A program made the translations under genes and the position numbers. Of a stretch of 64,000 nt of DNA, positions 16,995 to 26,447 are shown one piece after another. Positions within the stretch are counted from its first letter, which is position 1, and every line of letters starts with the position of its first letter. Under the pieces are notes generated by a model, which ran no database searches, was not told the origin of the DNA, and saw only the letters and a list, made by a program, of their open reading frames with translations. The DNA lies in NCBI GenBank assembly GCA_023419375.1, contig JAEZYD010000010.1, forward strand, positions 62,001-126,000, given 5' to 3'. The stretch is from Pseudomonadota bacterium. GTDB lineage: Bacteria > Desulfobacterota > Desulfovibrionia > Desulfovibrionales > Desulfovibrionaceae.

Positions 16995-19900
16995 ATGGTC
17001 AAATTTTTCCACACCGCATTCTGCTGTCTGCTTCTGCTGGTTCTTGCCTCTGCGAATCAGGCACTGTGCGCCACGGGTTCTTCCACGGCAGCCAGCGCCG
17101 CCCCCATCACCATTGTCTGCATGAAGGATAACGAGCCGCTGTCTTTTGTTTCAAAAGCAGGAGAACCTGTCGGCCTGATGATTGACCTGTGGCGCCTGTG
17201 GGGCGAAAAAGTAGGCAGGCCCGTGAAATTCATCATGGGCGACTGGCAGGATTCGCTTGATGCCTTGCAGTCGGGGCGAGCCGACATCCACTTCAGCATG
17301 TATATCACTCCCGAAAGGGCCCGCTGGGCAAAATTTGGCCCGGCCATTTCTCCCGGCATAGGGGGGCTGTTGCTTTCAACCTCTGCCGGGCAAAGAATTA
17401 CAGACCCAAGCCAGTTGGGTGATGCAACCATTGTCGTGCTTGAAGGGTCGTTGCAGGAAGATTACATGCGGGAGCATTTCCCCAAGGTTCACTTGATGGT
17501 GGTGCGCAACGGAGCAGAAATGTTCATATCTGTGGCCAACGGGCTGGCAGATGGCATTTCGAGCAACTTTCCTTCCGCATACGGCACCATTGACCGGTTG
17601 GGGCTCAACAGTTCTTTTATGCCACAAGCTATCCCCCTTTTTACACGCAACCTTCACCCGGCTGTGCTGCGCAACAGGGATGATCTTGCCCGTTTGATGG
17701 ACGAAGGGCTTTCGCGCATATCCCGCGCTGAAATGGTGACGCTTGAAGAACGCTGGGTTCGTAATCCGGCGCACCGTGTTTGGGGCGACATGCCGCGCTC
17801 CCTGCTGCTCACCCCGGCAGAGAGGGAATGGCTGGCAAGCCATCAGACCCTGCGGGTTGCCATGGAAGAAGACTGGCATCCCATCGAATTTATGGACAGC
17901 GAAGGCACCTACAACGGCATTGGCATGAACCTCATGCAGGTTGTGGGGCGTTACCTTAATGTTGCCATACAACCTGTTTCTTCCGACGTTCTGAAAGAAG
18001 CCGCTGGTCCCCGCCGTGCGGACGTGGAACCTTTTTTGGAAGGCACGCCGCCAGAGGGCGGCCCATGGCTGTTTACCAACCCTTTTTTACAGCTGCCGCT
18101 GGCCGTTGCTACGCTTGACTCCGAGCGTCTGGTAACCAGCCCCGGCGATCTGGCTGGCAAAAGTGTGGCAGTGCACGATCATGCGGGCCTTGCAGAGTAT
18201 TTGCGCGTCCAGTTGCCGCGATCAAAAATCGTGGAGGTCTCCAGCCTGACAGAGGGGCTTTCAGTTGTGCAGGGCGGGCATGTGGACGCTATGGTGGGCA
18301 TAGCGCTTTCTGTGGAATATGCGGTGGTGAACAAAAACCTTCGCGATCTGCGCGTGGGTCTGTTGCCGCAGTTGCAGTATTCCGCCCGTGTGGCCGTGCG
18401 CTCAGACTGGCCGCAGCTTGTGGAAATCATGAATAAAACTCTGGACAATATCCCTCATGAGCAGATGGCCGCGATTATGAAGCGCTGGGCCAATCTGCGG
18501 ATTGAGCGCGCCATGAACTGGATGCTCGTCTTGCAGATCGGCGGGGTAGCGGTAGTGTTTCTGGGCAGCCTGCTTGCGGTTATTTTGATCTGGAACCGCA
18601 AGCTTGCGCAGGAGTCGGCAGAACGGCAAAAAGCTCTGGATGCTGCCAGAGCCAGCGCCTCGGCATTGTGGCAACGCAAACAGCAATTGCGCAGCATTGT
18701 GGATAACCTGCCAAGCCTCATGATGTTGAAGGATTCGCAAGCCCGCTACATCATGGCGAACAAGTTTTTTGAAACATTCACCGGCTATGCCGAATCCTAC
18801 GTTGTGGGAAAAAACATAGCTGATCTGCTTTCTCCCGAACTTGCAGAACAGGGCATGCGATTGGACAAGCTGGTCATAGAAACCGGTAAAGTGCATAAAT
18901 CTGAAGAAGTCCGGTATGATGCCGTAGGCGAACAACATATTCTGGATGTTGTGCGTGTTCCGCTGTTTGAGCCGGACGGTACCGTTTACGGCATGGTCTA
19001 CATGGGGACAGATGTGACGGAGCGCCGGGCCGCAGAACAGGCCCTGCGCCGTGCGCAAATGGAAATGTCGCAGATATTCAATGCCGCCGGCAGCGCCATG
19101 CGGGTTATTGACCGCAACCTGATAGTCAAGGAAGTCAACGATACCTACGTAAACTGCTTTGGCTATTCGCGCGAAGAAATGGTCGGCCACTGGTGCGGCG
19201 AATACCCCAGTGGATCAGAATGTGGCTCTGATTGCGTGGGTAAGCGCATTCTCAGTGGCGAGCCTCGGGCGGCTATCCGTCAGCAGCGGCAAAAAAAAGA
19301 CGGAACATGGGTGTTTTGCGATCTGGTTGCCACGCCATTTCTTTCGCCTGATGGCGGGCTTCTCGGCATTATTGAAGATTGCCGTGATATTACTGATCTT
19401 GTGGAAAGCCAGCAGGCGGCAGAACAGGCCAGCAAGGCCAAGAGCGAATTTCTTGCCAATATGAGCCATGAAATACGCACCCCCATGAATGCCGTTGTGG
19501 GGCTTACCCATTTGACCCTGCGCACGCCTCTCAATGCAACGCAGCGCAATTATTTGAAAAACATAGATAGTTCCGCAAAATCCCTTTTGCGGATCATTGA
19601 CGACATCCTTGATTTCTCCAAGATTGAAGCTGGCCGCATGGACATGGAATATCTGGACTTTAACTTGGAAGAAGTCCTTCTTGGTCTCTCGAGTCTGGAT
19701 ACAACCAAATCTGGCGGCAAAAATATTGAGCTCCTGTTGCGTATCGACCGCGAAGTTCCCTTGTTTTTCAAGGGTGATCCTTTGCGGCTGGGGCAGGTAC
19801 TGGTCAATCTTGTGGGCAATGCCATCAAATTTACCCCTGCTGGCGAGGTTGTGGTGCGTGTTGCGCTTGAGGAGCAAAAAGACCAGAAAGCGCAGCTGCG

Positions 19901-21035
19901 TTTTACCGTCACAGACACGGGCATTGGCATGGGGCAGGAGCAGCTGGACAAGCTGTTTCAGGAATTCACCCAGGGGGATTCATCCACAACGCGGCGTTTT
20001 GGCGGCACCGGCCTTGGCCTTTCCATCAGCAAGCGGATTGTGGAGATGATGGGCGGTGAAATAGGTGCAGAAAGTGAACTCGGCAAGGGCAGCACATTTT
20101 ATTTTACCGTCAGTCTGGACATGCAGGAAAACCCCCAGCGCAAGTCTGTCCCGGCCATGAAGAATCTTTCCGAGCGCAGGGTTCTGGTGGTGGACGATTC
20201 CTTCTCAAGCCGCGAAATACTCCGGCAAGAGCTGGAAGATATGGGCCTGCGGTCGGGCACGGCTGACTGCGGCGATGCCGCGCTGGAAGAGCTGGTGCGC
20301 GCCGCCGAAAGCGGCGACCCCTATGATCTGGTGCTGATGGACTGGAAGATGCCCGGCAATAACGGCATTCAGGTTGTGCGGCTGCTGCGCGGCTGCCGTG
20401 AGCTGCCCTACATTCCTACCGTCATCATGGTTACGGCCTATGGTCGGGAAGAAATCATGGAAGAAGCTCAGGCCGAGGGCATCAGCCATTTCCTCATCAA
20501 GCCTGTCAGCCCTTCACTGCTGCAGCATGCCATTCTGGATGTTTTTGGGCAGCGGGTAGTTGAAGAAGATTCATCCGGCCTGCCGCAGGAGTTGCGCATC
20601 CCTGCCAAGTACAGAGGCCGCAGGGTGCTGCTGGCCGAAGATAACGAGGTCAATCAGCTGGTTGCCAGGGAGCTGCTGGAATCATCAGGCTTTGTTGTAG
20701 ATATTGCCAGTTCCGGTCTTGAAGCGCTGCAAATGGCGGAAGATACAGATTACGCCATGGTGTTTATGGATATCCATATGCCTCAGATGGACGGCATCGA
20801 AGCTGCAAAACGGCTCCGTGCCCAGGCGCGCTATGCCCATACGCCGATCATTGCTCTCACCGCCGACAGCATGGTGGGCGACCGGGAAAAAAGCCTTGCT
20901 GCGGGGATGAACGACCATCTTGCAAAACCCATTGATCCCTACCGCCTGATTGAAGTGGCCGTACAGTGGCTGGAATGGCGGGCGGAGCAGATTGGTCAAG
21001 CGGGTGAGGCTGGCCGGGCCGGTCAGCCTGAATAA
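16995..21035 (+). CDS. EvgS/BvgS-like hybrid sensor histidine kinase
   Basis: A 1346-residue inner-membrane sensor. A signal peptide (residues 1-25, hydrophobic FCCLLLLVLASA) is followed by two periplasmic solute-binding domains of the SBP_bac_3 type (about 35-255 and 275-500), a membrane segment near 506-532, two PAS domains (from about 565 and 693), a HisKA domain with H-box FLANMSHEIRTPMN and phospho-histidine at residue 825, an ATPase domain with NLVGNAIKFT and GTGLGLSIS, and two receiver domains with aspartates at about 1116 and 1259. No HPt domain is present, so a separate HPt and output regulator are expected; none is encoded nearby. The ligand, probably a small polar molecule, is unknown. 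GAGG precedes the ATG. Confidence 0.93.
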   Translation: MVKFFHTAFCCLLLLVLASANQALCATGSSTAASAAPITIVCMKDNEPLSFVSKAGEPVGLMIDLWRLWGEKVGRPVKFIMGDWQDSLDALQSGRADIHFSMYITPERARWAKFGPAISPGIGGLLLSTSAGQRITDPSQLGDATIVVLEGSLQEDYMREHFPKVHLMVVRNGAEMFISVANGLADGISSNFPSAYGTIDRLGLNSSFMPQAIPLFTRNLHPAVLRNRDDLARLMDEGLSRISRAEMVTLEERWVRNPAHRVWGDMPRSLLLTPAEREWLASHQTLRVAMEEDWHPIEFMDSEGTYNGIGMNLMQVVGRYLNVAIQPVSSDVLKEAAGPRRADVEPFLEGTPPEGGPWLFTNPFLQLPLAVATLDSERLVTSPGDLAGKSVAVHDHAGLAEYLRVQLPRSKIVEVSSLTEGLSVVQGGHVDAMVGIALSVEYAVVNKNLRDLRVGLLPQLQYSARVAVRSDWPQLVEIMNKTLDNIPHEQMAAIMKRWANLRIERAMNWMLVLQIGGVAVVFLGSLLAVILIWNRKLAQESAERQKALDAARASASALWQRKQQLRSIVDNLPSLMMLKDSQARYIMANKFFETFTGYAESYVVGKNIADLLSPELAEQGMRLDKLVIETGKVHKSEEVRYDAVGEQHILDVVRVPLFEPDGTVYGMVYMGTDVTERRAAEQALRRAQMEMSQIFNAAGSAMRVIDRNLIVKEVNDTYVNCFGYSREEMVGHWCGEYPSGSECGSDCVGKRILSGEPRAAIRQQRQKKDGTWVFCDLVATPFLSPDGGLLGIIEDCRDITDLVESQQAAEQASKAKSEFLANMSHEIRTPMNAVVGLTHLTLRTPLNATQRNYLKNIDSSAKSLLRIIDDILDFSKIEAGRMDMEYLDFNLEEVLLGLSSLDTTKSGGKNIELLLRIDREVPLFFKGDPLRLGQVLVNLVGNAIKFTPAGEVVVRVALEEQKDQKAQLRFTVTDTGIGMGQEQLDKLFQEFTQGDSSTTRRFGGTGLGLSISKRIVEMMGGEIGAESELGKGSTFYFTVSLDMQENPQRKSVPAMKNLSERRVLVVDDSFSSREILRQELEDMGLRSGTADCGDAALEELVRAAESGDPYDLVLMDWKMPGNNGIQVVRLLRGCRELPYIPTVIMVTAYGREEIMEEAQAEGISHFLIKPVSPSLLQHAILDVFGQRVVEEDSSGLPQELRIPAKYRGRRVLLAEDNEVNQLVARELLESSGFVVDIASSGLEALQMAEDTDYAMVFMDIHMPQMDGIEAAKRLRAQARYAHTPIIALTADSMVGDREKSLAAGMNDHLAKPIDPYRLIEVAVQWLEWRAEQIGQAGEAGRAGQPE

Positions 21036-21059
21036 GCCAGGCAAGCTGGAAAGTTCTGT

Positions 21060-21095
21060 AAAAAGGTGCTGCGGTAGGCAAGCCGACCGCAGCAC
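21060..21095 (-). terminator. Intrinsic terminator after lrgB
   Basis: A 10-base perfect stem (GTGCTGCGGT with ACCGCAGCAC) and a 10-base loop. Read on the minus strand the stem is followed by C and TTTTT, so it serves the lrgAB transcript. The plus-strand side has A residues instead of T, so it does not obviously serve the kinase gene. Confidence 0.75.
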
Positions 21096-21124
21096 AAAAA
21101 GGTTTGATCTCGTAATCGTAATAG

Positions 21125-21826
21125 CTACATCAGCGGCAGCCGCTGCACTATCCAGACTGCCACAGGCGCCAGCGCCGCAGTAAGAATGCCTGCCAGAATC
21201 ATGGCAAGGCCGCCCATTGCCCCCTGTTCCTGCCCTTCCTGCAAGGCAACGGCTGTTCCTTGAGCGTGCGAAATTGTGCCCATGGTCAGCCCCCGCGCAA
21301 AGGGATCCTTGATGCGTATGACATTCAGCCCCCACAATCCCAAAAGGGAGCCGAGCGTGCCGGTAGCCACCACAAAGGCCGCAGTCAGTGACGGAATGCC
21401 GCCATACATGGACGCCACCTCCACGGCAAAGGGGATGGAAACACCCTTGGGGAGAATGGAAATTACCACGTCTTCCGGCAGACCGCCCAGTTTGGCAATA
21501 ACCCCGGCAGAGAGCATGGCTGCAAAGGCCCCCGCGCACACGCTTGCAAGAATGGGCAAGGCATTGCGCAACAACAGGTGGCGATAGCGGTACAAGGGCA
21601 GCGCAAGGCTGACCGTTGCCGGGCCAATAAGCAAGGTCATGACCTGCCGGGCAGGCTCATAGGTTTCATAGGGAACATCGCACAGCACGAGCACTGCAAT
21701 GACTATGGCGGCGCTGCCTGCCACAATATTGATGAGCGGATGCTTGTAACGCATGTACAGGCTGCGCACCAGCGCATATGCCAGCACGGTGCCCGCTGTG
21801 CACAAAAAAATGTTTATGATCTGCAT
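21125..21826 (-). CDS. lrgB: LrgB/CidB-family membrane protein
   Basis: A 233-residue polytopic membrane protein of the LrgB family, partner of the LrgA/CidA holin-like protein. Seen: NPLI-like opening region (YKHPLINIV), TLLIGPATVSLALPLYR, LPKGVSIPFAVEVASMYGG and GTISHAQGTAVALQEG, the most conserved blocks of the family. In other bacteria these pairs affect murein hydrolase activity, cell lysis, or export of pyruvate-like metabolites; which applies here is not visible. The start lies 13 bases inside the end of lrgA, so the two are co-translated. Confidence 0.9.
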   Translation of the reverse strand: MQIINIFLCTAGTVLAYALVRSLYMRYKHPLINIVAGSAAIVIAVLVLCDVPYETYEPARQVMTLLIGPATVSLALPLYRYRHLLLRNALPILASVCAGAFAAMLSAGVIAKLGGLPEDVVISILPKGVSIPFAVEVASMYGGIPSLTAAFVVATGTLGSLLGLWGLNVIRIKDPFARGLTMGTISHAQGTAVALQEGQEQGAMGGLAMILAGILTAALAPVAVWIVQRLPLM

Positions 21827-22206
21827 GGTGCTTCTTCCTCTTTCTTTTCAGGCGTAGCGCGGCGCAGGGCCCGGGCCATAAAGCCCACAATCACCAGCGG
21901 CAGGGCTGTACTGCCCACAATGGCAGCCGCAAGCACCCATCCGTAATCATAAAAAACGCTCCCCCATTGCATCAGCCCTACGGCAATGGGCACAAAAAAG
22001 AACACGAGATGTTTCAGCAGAAATTCTGCCGCCATGCTGATGTGGCTTTCTTTTACAATGCCGGTAAGCAGCAGAAAAAACAGTACGATTATGCCCAGCA
22101 CGTTGCCGGGGATGGGGATGCCTGTCAGCCGTGTGAGCTGATCGCATCCCCAGAATATGGCCGTCAGAATTGCGGTCTGCCAAAGCAGTTTCCATGTCGC
22201 GCGCAT
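21814..22206 (-). CDS. lrgA: LrgA/CidA-family holin-like protein
   Basis: A 130-residue protein with four hydrophobic segments, in the size range of CidA/LrgA. The family block is IPGNVLGIIVLFFLLLTG, followed by LLKHLVFFFVPIAVGLMQ. The ATG at 22206 has AGGA seven bases before it; the open frame extends to 22311 but that extension is not hydrophobic and would overlap the regulator's promoter. The pair lrgA-lrgB is divergent from a LysR-type gene, the arrangement seen for cidR-cidAB, so that regulator probably controls it. Confidence 0.88.
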   Translation of the reverse strand: MRATWKLLWQTAILTAIFWGCDQLTRLTGIPIPGNVLGIIVLFFLLLTGIVKESHISMAAEFLLKHLVFFFVPIAVGLMQWGSVFYDYGWVLAAAIVGSTALPLVIVGFMARALRRATPEKKEEEAPCRS

Positions 22207-22321
22207 ACGGTATTCCTGATGTTCGAGGTTTCTGCCGCCTCCCGCTGCCGTAGGCAGAAATTTGGCAAGTGAGGGTTTTTCCTGCCAACGACAGCGGGCG
22301 GCTTGCGACATACGTTATGAG

Positions 22322-22335
22322 ATGATAGTCATCAT
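22322..22335. promoter_or_regulatory. Palindromic operator candidate between lrgA and the LysR gene
   Basis: The sequence ATGAT-AGTC-ATCAT is a perfect 5-base inverted repeat with a 4-base spacer, 46 bases before the LysR start codon and inside the 174-base divergent promoter region. LysR proteins usually bind such dyads upstream of their targets. No direct evidence for binding. Confidence 0.4.
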
Positions 22336-22380
22336 AGCAAATGAATAAAAATGAAAGAAACAGTCATAAATGGTGAATAA

Positions 22381-23268
22381 ATGGAAGTCTCAGACCTGCG
22401 CACATTCATGGCCGTCATGGAAACCGGCAGTATAAGCCACGCCGCCAAGGCTTTGCACCGGGTGCCCTCGGGCGTTACGGCCCGCATTATGCTGCTGGAA
22501 GAAGAACTGGGCATCCAGCTGTTTTTGCGGGAAAAAAAGCGCTTGCTGCCCACTGCGAGGGGGCAGACGCTTTACACCTATGCCCGCCGGATAACCGCAT
22601 TGATGGATGAAGCCGAGCTGTGCGTAAAAGGGATGGAGCCGGGCGGCAGGTTGCGCATCGGCGCACTGGAAAGTGCGGCTGCGGCGCGTTTGCCCGAAGT
22701 TCTGGCCCGCCTGCATGCGGAATACCCCGGCATCGAGCTTGAGCTTGTGATCGGCACCAGCAGTTCCCTGTACGGGGATATTCTGGAAAACAGGCTGGAT
22801 GCGGTATTTGTGGTTGATGCGCCCAGTGATGAGCGGCTGGAAAGGATGGAGGCCTTTACTGAGCGTTTGGTGCTGATTGCCACGAGGGAGCATCCGCCCA
22901 TCCATACGCCGGACGACATAGGGCGCAAGGCCGTGCTGGCTTTTCAGGGCGGGTGCGCCTACCGGAACAGGCTGGTGAACTGGTTTCGGGCCTACGGGTG
23001 GGAACCGCAGCATATCGTTGAGCTGGCTTCGTACCACGCCATCGTGGGGGGCGTTATCGCGGGCATGGGGGTCGGGGTGGTTCCGGCATCGGTTCTTGAG
23101 CTGTGCCGCACCAACGGCATGCTTTCCGTGCATGCGCTCGAACACCCCCTGTGCGATGCCGTAACCGAGCTTGTGTGGCGTAAGGGCATGGCTTCGGCCA
23201 ATGTGGCGGCTGTCTGCCGCTGCCTCACAAACTGTGAGCAAAAAACGGCTGCCATTCCCGCAGGATAG
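22381..23268 (+). CDS. LysR-family transcriptional regulator
   Basis: The N-terminal winged helix-turn-helix is typical of the family: MEVSDLRTFMAVMETGSISH, AAKALHRVPSGVTARIMLLE, EELGIQLFLREKKRLLPT. The remainder is the periplasmic-binding-protein-like effector domain, with LRIGALESAAAARLPEVL at its start and GVGVVPASVLELC near the end. The length of 295 residues is standard. It is divergent from lrgAB with 174 bases between starts, which suggests it regulates that pair and itself. The effector is not visible. Confidence 0.92.
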   Translation: MEVSDLRTFMAVMETGSISHAAKALHRVPSGVTARIMLLEEELGIQLFLREKKRLLPTARGQTLYTYARRITALMDEAELCVKGMEPGGRLRIGALESAAAARLPEVLARLHAEYPGIELELVIGTSSSLYGDILENRLDAVFVVDAPSDERLERMEAFTERLVLIATREHPPIHTPDDIGRKAVLAFQGGCAYRNRLVNWFRAYGWEPQHIVELASYHAIVGGVIAGMGVGVVPASVLELCRTNGMLSVHALEHPLCDAVTELVWRKGMASANVAAVCRCLTNCEQKTAAIPAG

Positions 23269-23436
23269 CTGACGCGGGTATCCCTCTTTTGCCGCGGGGG
23301 CTGCGCACCGGCAGCAAGGCCGAATTAGCCCGTGAGCATTGCCTCAAAAAAGTCTGTGGAACGGCCAGTGCCTGCTGCCCGCCAGGCCAGTCTGGACTGG
23401 CCCAAACCGGACGTGTCTGCCTGGGCCGGTTCGGGC

Positions 23437-25356
23437 TTATGCCACTGGTGAGGTTTCAAAAAAGGTATACGTGTCCTTGCCCTTCTGCTTGGCGTGGTAC
23501 AGGGCCGCATCTGCACTTGCGTACAGCTCGCTGAATTTTTTGCCATGCAGGGGAAAGAGCGCCACGCCCATGCTTGCGGCAAGGTGGTGCTGCCCCTCGC
23601 CTCCGTAAGTGGTATGGCGGATGCGATTGCAGAGTTCTTCAAGCTTTATGGTCAAGGTTTCACTGTTTTGCTGACATGTAAGAACAATAAATTCATCACC
23701 GCCGATGCGGCCCACCAGATCACCGGGTGCAAAGGCCGCCCGCAGGCTCTGGGCAAACTCCTGAATGATCCTGTCGCCCGCAACATGGCCCAGCGAGTCG
23801 TTGAGTTCCTTGAAGTTGTCTATATCAAGCATAATCATGGCAAGGGCGCCAGCATCGCACTGATGTTCTGCCAGGTGTCTGTCAATAAGGGCTTCTGTGG
23901 TCATTTTGTTGTACAGACCCGTCAAGCCGTCTTTTTGGGCCATATCCTGAAGGCTGAGTTCCTGCCTTTTGTCGTGGTCAATGTTCTGGCGGCAAATGAC
24001 AATGTGGATGGAATCATTCTCTGCCCAGCGCAAAATATAGCCGGTTTCCCTGAACCAGATGTATTGGCCGTTGCTCTGCATGCACTGAAAATCGCAACTC
24101 AGCTTGTTACGCTGCTCCTGCAGAGCTGTGCGTATGGATTCAGGGCTGAAGGTTTTCAGGTACAGGCTCACGTGCTCGGGCAGGATATGCTTTGCCACAA
24201 TGGTTTGCAGCATGGTGCTGTATGATGTGTTTGGCTTGAGGCCCAACTGCTGCATAAACTTTTTTGTGCCCTCGCCGCAGGCAACATCATTGGTTATGTC
24301 AAACTCAACAATGCTGTCATAAATGTGCGATGTGGCATTTTGAAGTATGGCGTGATACTTCAGTTCTTCAGCAATCGTGAGAGAAATTATCTTGTTTTTG
24401 TATCTGCGTATTATTGCTGTTACAATGAAAATGACAATGAGCATTGTAAATCCAACAATAATAGCGCCAGTGTAGTATTTTGTTCTGATCTGCCTGATTA
24501 TTTCAGAAGTGTTTTTGTCTGTAATGAGGAAGAGATCAGGGGCCGGAAGGTAGCGCGTGACGGCATAGCCATCTGTGCCATGGCCGGAATACCATGAGTC
24601 TGAAATTTCTGTGCTGTTCTTTTTCAGGGTATTTTTTACTGCGGCAAAGGTCTGTGCGGAATAAATATCTTCGGTAGGCTTGCCCTGCGCGGATGAAGAT
24701 ATCTGGATGGCTCCATCGGCGTTCACAAGATAGGATTTAACCGCAAATTGCTGCTCATACTTGATAAGCATGGCCTGGATGGAGGTTACAGTAAAGCCAA
24801 CGCCCACAATGCCCACGGTTTCGTTATTCTTGTTTTTAACAGCGCAGTTTACAAATACTGTAATGGTGTCGTGCGCTGCCTTGTCGTTATCAATATTGAG
24901 TGAAAATTCCTGATTGCTTGCAACAAATTCCCGTACCCATTTGTTCTCAGGATTAGAATGGTCAACAATGCGGTCAACACCAGAAAAATTGTAGTAACGG
25001 TCTGTCTGCATGGAGACAAGAAAGACAGAATCGTAATTGTATTTTTTTCTGTAGGCAGCAAGGTATTCCCTGATATTCAGCGTATATGCCTGGTTTTTCA
25101 AGTTTTCCCTTTCCTGCGAGAGAAAATTTATCAAAAAACTGTCGTGCGCCATTGTCAGCGAAATATGTATGGATTGGGCAAAAATGGCGTCAATCTGATA
25201 CATCATGCCTTCGGAGGCCAGGCGCGTCACGCTTTCCGCTTCTTTCTTCAGAGTGTCCACATTGGAACGGTAGCCTATTACAGACGTGACAGAAAAGCCG
25301 ATAACAATGATCAGGCAGATTATGAAATTGGTGCGGAAGGCGTAGTTCTTGTGCAT
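23437..25356 (-). CDS. Membrane-bound diguanylate cyclase with extracytoplasmic sensor and PAS domain
   Basis: Makes the second messenger c-di-GMP. The ATG at 25356 begins MHKNYAFRTNF, directly before the first membrane helix (about residues 10-30); a longer frame to 25578 is rejected because it adds low-complexity text before the helix. An extracytoplasmic dCache-like sensor (about 35-290) is followed by a second membrane helix, a PAS-like domain (about 325-460) and a GGDEF domain with the intact catalytic motif GGDEF near residue 552. The inhibitory RxxD site five residues upstream reads APGD, so product inhibition is probably lost. There is no EAL domain. Confidence 0.9.
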   Translation of the reverse strand: MHKNYAFRTNFIICLIIVIGFSVTSVIGYRSNVDTLKKEAESVTRLASEGMMYQIDAIFAQSIHISLTMAHDSFLINFLSQERENLKNQAYTLNIREYLAAYRKKYNYDSVFLVSMQTDRYYNFSGVDRIVDHSNPENKWVREFVASNQEFSLNIDNDKAAHDTITVFVNCAVKNKNNETVGIVGVGFTVTSIQAMLIKYEQQFAVKSYLVNADGAIQISSSAQGKPTEDIYSAQTFAAVKNTLKKNSTEISDSWYSGHGTDGYAVTRYLPAPDLFLITDKNTSEIIRQIRTKYYTGAIIVGFTMLIVIFIVTAIIRRYKNKIISLTIAEELKYHAILQNATSHIYDSIVEFDITNDVACGEGTKKFMQQLGLKPNTSYSTMLQTIVAKHILPEHVSLYLKTFSPESIRTALQEQRNKLSCDFQCMQSNGQYIWFRETGYILRWAENDSIHIVICRQNIDHDKRQELSLQDMAQKDGLTGLYNKMTTEALIDRHLAEHQCDAGALAMIMLDIDNFKELNDSLGHVAGDRIIQEFAQSLRAAFAPGDLVGRIGGDEFIVLTCQQNSETLTIKLEELCNRIRHTTYGGEGQHHLAASMGVALFPLHGKKFSELYASADAALYHAKQKGKDTYTFFETSPVA

Positions 25357-25664
25357 GGAGCGTCCTGAAGCGTGAGGGCAGACATGTCTGCAACGTGTGA
25401 TAAGACGGGATCCGGATATGCCGAAAGTGAATGCGCCGATGCTGGCCGGGTAAGGCCTTTGCCCTGTACGGGCAAGTCCCCCCTGCAACTCGGAATGCCG
25501 TTTTGTATATCGTATTGCAGAAAAGAAGCCAAGGCGTCTACTTGGAAATATGCCGATGGGCACAAGAAAAACCGCCACGACACAGCAGCCGTGGCGGTAC
25601 TTTTATAGTGTGTTCACGGAGCCTGCCCTGCGGCCAGCGCACCGTGAGCCGGACAGGGTGGTGC
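25357..25664. other. Gap between the diguanylate cyclase and CBS genes
   Basis: No supportable gene. It holds the promoter side of the cyclase gene (minus strand) and, at its right end, a clear terminator for the CBS-protein transcript. Confidence 0.6.
25564..25598 (-). terminator. Intrinsic terminator after the CBS-domain gene
   Basis: A 9-base perfect stem (ACCGCCACG with CGTGGCGGT) and a 10-base loop. On the minus strand the stem runs into TTTTCTTG. It lies 66 bases past the CBS stop and would end the frd transcript if the CBS gene is part of it. A weaker T-rich tail on the plus side gives it some bidirectional character. Confidence 0.78.
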
Positions 25665-26351
25665 TTAGCCCAGATTCACGTTGGACTTAAGGTAGAATTC
25701 GTCCTCGCGCGCCCAGTAGCGCAGGCCGGGATGGTCGCGGAACTGCTCAAGCGCAATATTTTGCGACATGGCATCGGGGCCTTTGAAACGTATTTTGACC
25801 TGACGCATGCCATCGTTTGAAGCTGACGACAATACAGAAATAATGCTCATGCCCTGCGCCTTGAGCCTGTCGAGCAGTTCGCGCAGGGTGCCGGGCAGAT
25901 AGGGAACCACAAAGCCCACCTCAACGCCGGGTTGCTCTGCGCCGCTTATGTCGAGCAAGGCCTTGAACACATCCCAGCCAGTGATGATGCCCACCAGTTT
26001 TTCCTCGTCGTTCACCACGGGCAGGCAGGCAACGTGCCTGTCGATCATCCTTTTGGCAGCCTGCTCAATGGTGCTTTTATACGTGATGGTGACAGGGTCG
26101 ACCACCATGACATCCCTGACCTTGGTTTCGCTCATGATTTCCAGAAGCTCAATAATTTCAAGCCCCGTGGACTTGTTGGGAGCAAAACTGCGGACATCGG
26201 AGGACGAGATAAGCCCAACCACGACATTGTTGGAGTCAACCACAGGGAGTCGGTTTATCTTGTGTTCCTTGAACAGCTTCCGGCTCTGGAGCAGGGTTGC
26301 GGTCGGCGGAATGGATATTACCTTGGATTGCATCCAGTCGAGTACCAGCAT
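25665..26351 (-). CDS. CBS-CBS-ACT domain protein (AcuB-like)
   Basis: A 228-residue cytoplasmic protein. The first CBS domain spans about residues 1-60 (MLVLDWMQSKVISIPPTATL, INRLPVVDSNNVVVGLISSS), the second about 80-140 (VRDVMVVDPVTITYKS, ACLPVVNDEEKLVGIITGWD). The C-terminal part, VVPYLPGTLRELLDRLKAQG and IISVLSS, looks like an ACT domain, giving the same order as AcuB. CBS pairs commonly bind adenine nucleotides. GGGAGGA precedes the ATG. It lies 96 bases after frdB on the same strand, so it may be the last gene of the fumarate reductase operon and sense energy or ligand state; this is inference. Confidence 0.85.
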   Translation of the reverse strand: MLVLDWMQSKVISIPPTATLLQSRKLFKEHKINRLPVVDSNNVVVGLISSSDVRSFAPNKSTGLEIIELLEIMSETKVRDVMVVDPVTITYKSTIEQAAKRMIDRHVACLPVVNDEEKLVGIITGWDVFKALLDISGAEQPGVEVGFVVPYLPGTLRELLDRLKAQGMSIISVLSSASNDGMRQVKIRFKGPDAMSQNIALEQFRDHPGLRYWAREDEFYLKSNVNLG

Positions 26352-26447
26352 GGCATCCTCCCTGAGGGTAGTGCGAGGGTCACCCCTCCCGTCTGGTGGA
26401 AATGGAATGGGCGGCTTATGCCAGCCCATTCCATGAGGGAAGCGTTG

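Noticed and set aside
23385..23402. Palindrome GGCCAGTCTGGACTGGCC between the LysR and cyclase genes, considered as a terminator
   Set aside because: No T run follows on either strand, and the 2-base centre makes a poor loop. It may be a chance feature of GC-rich DNA.
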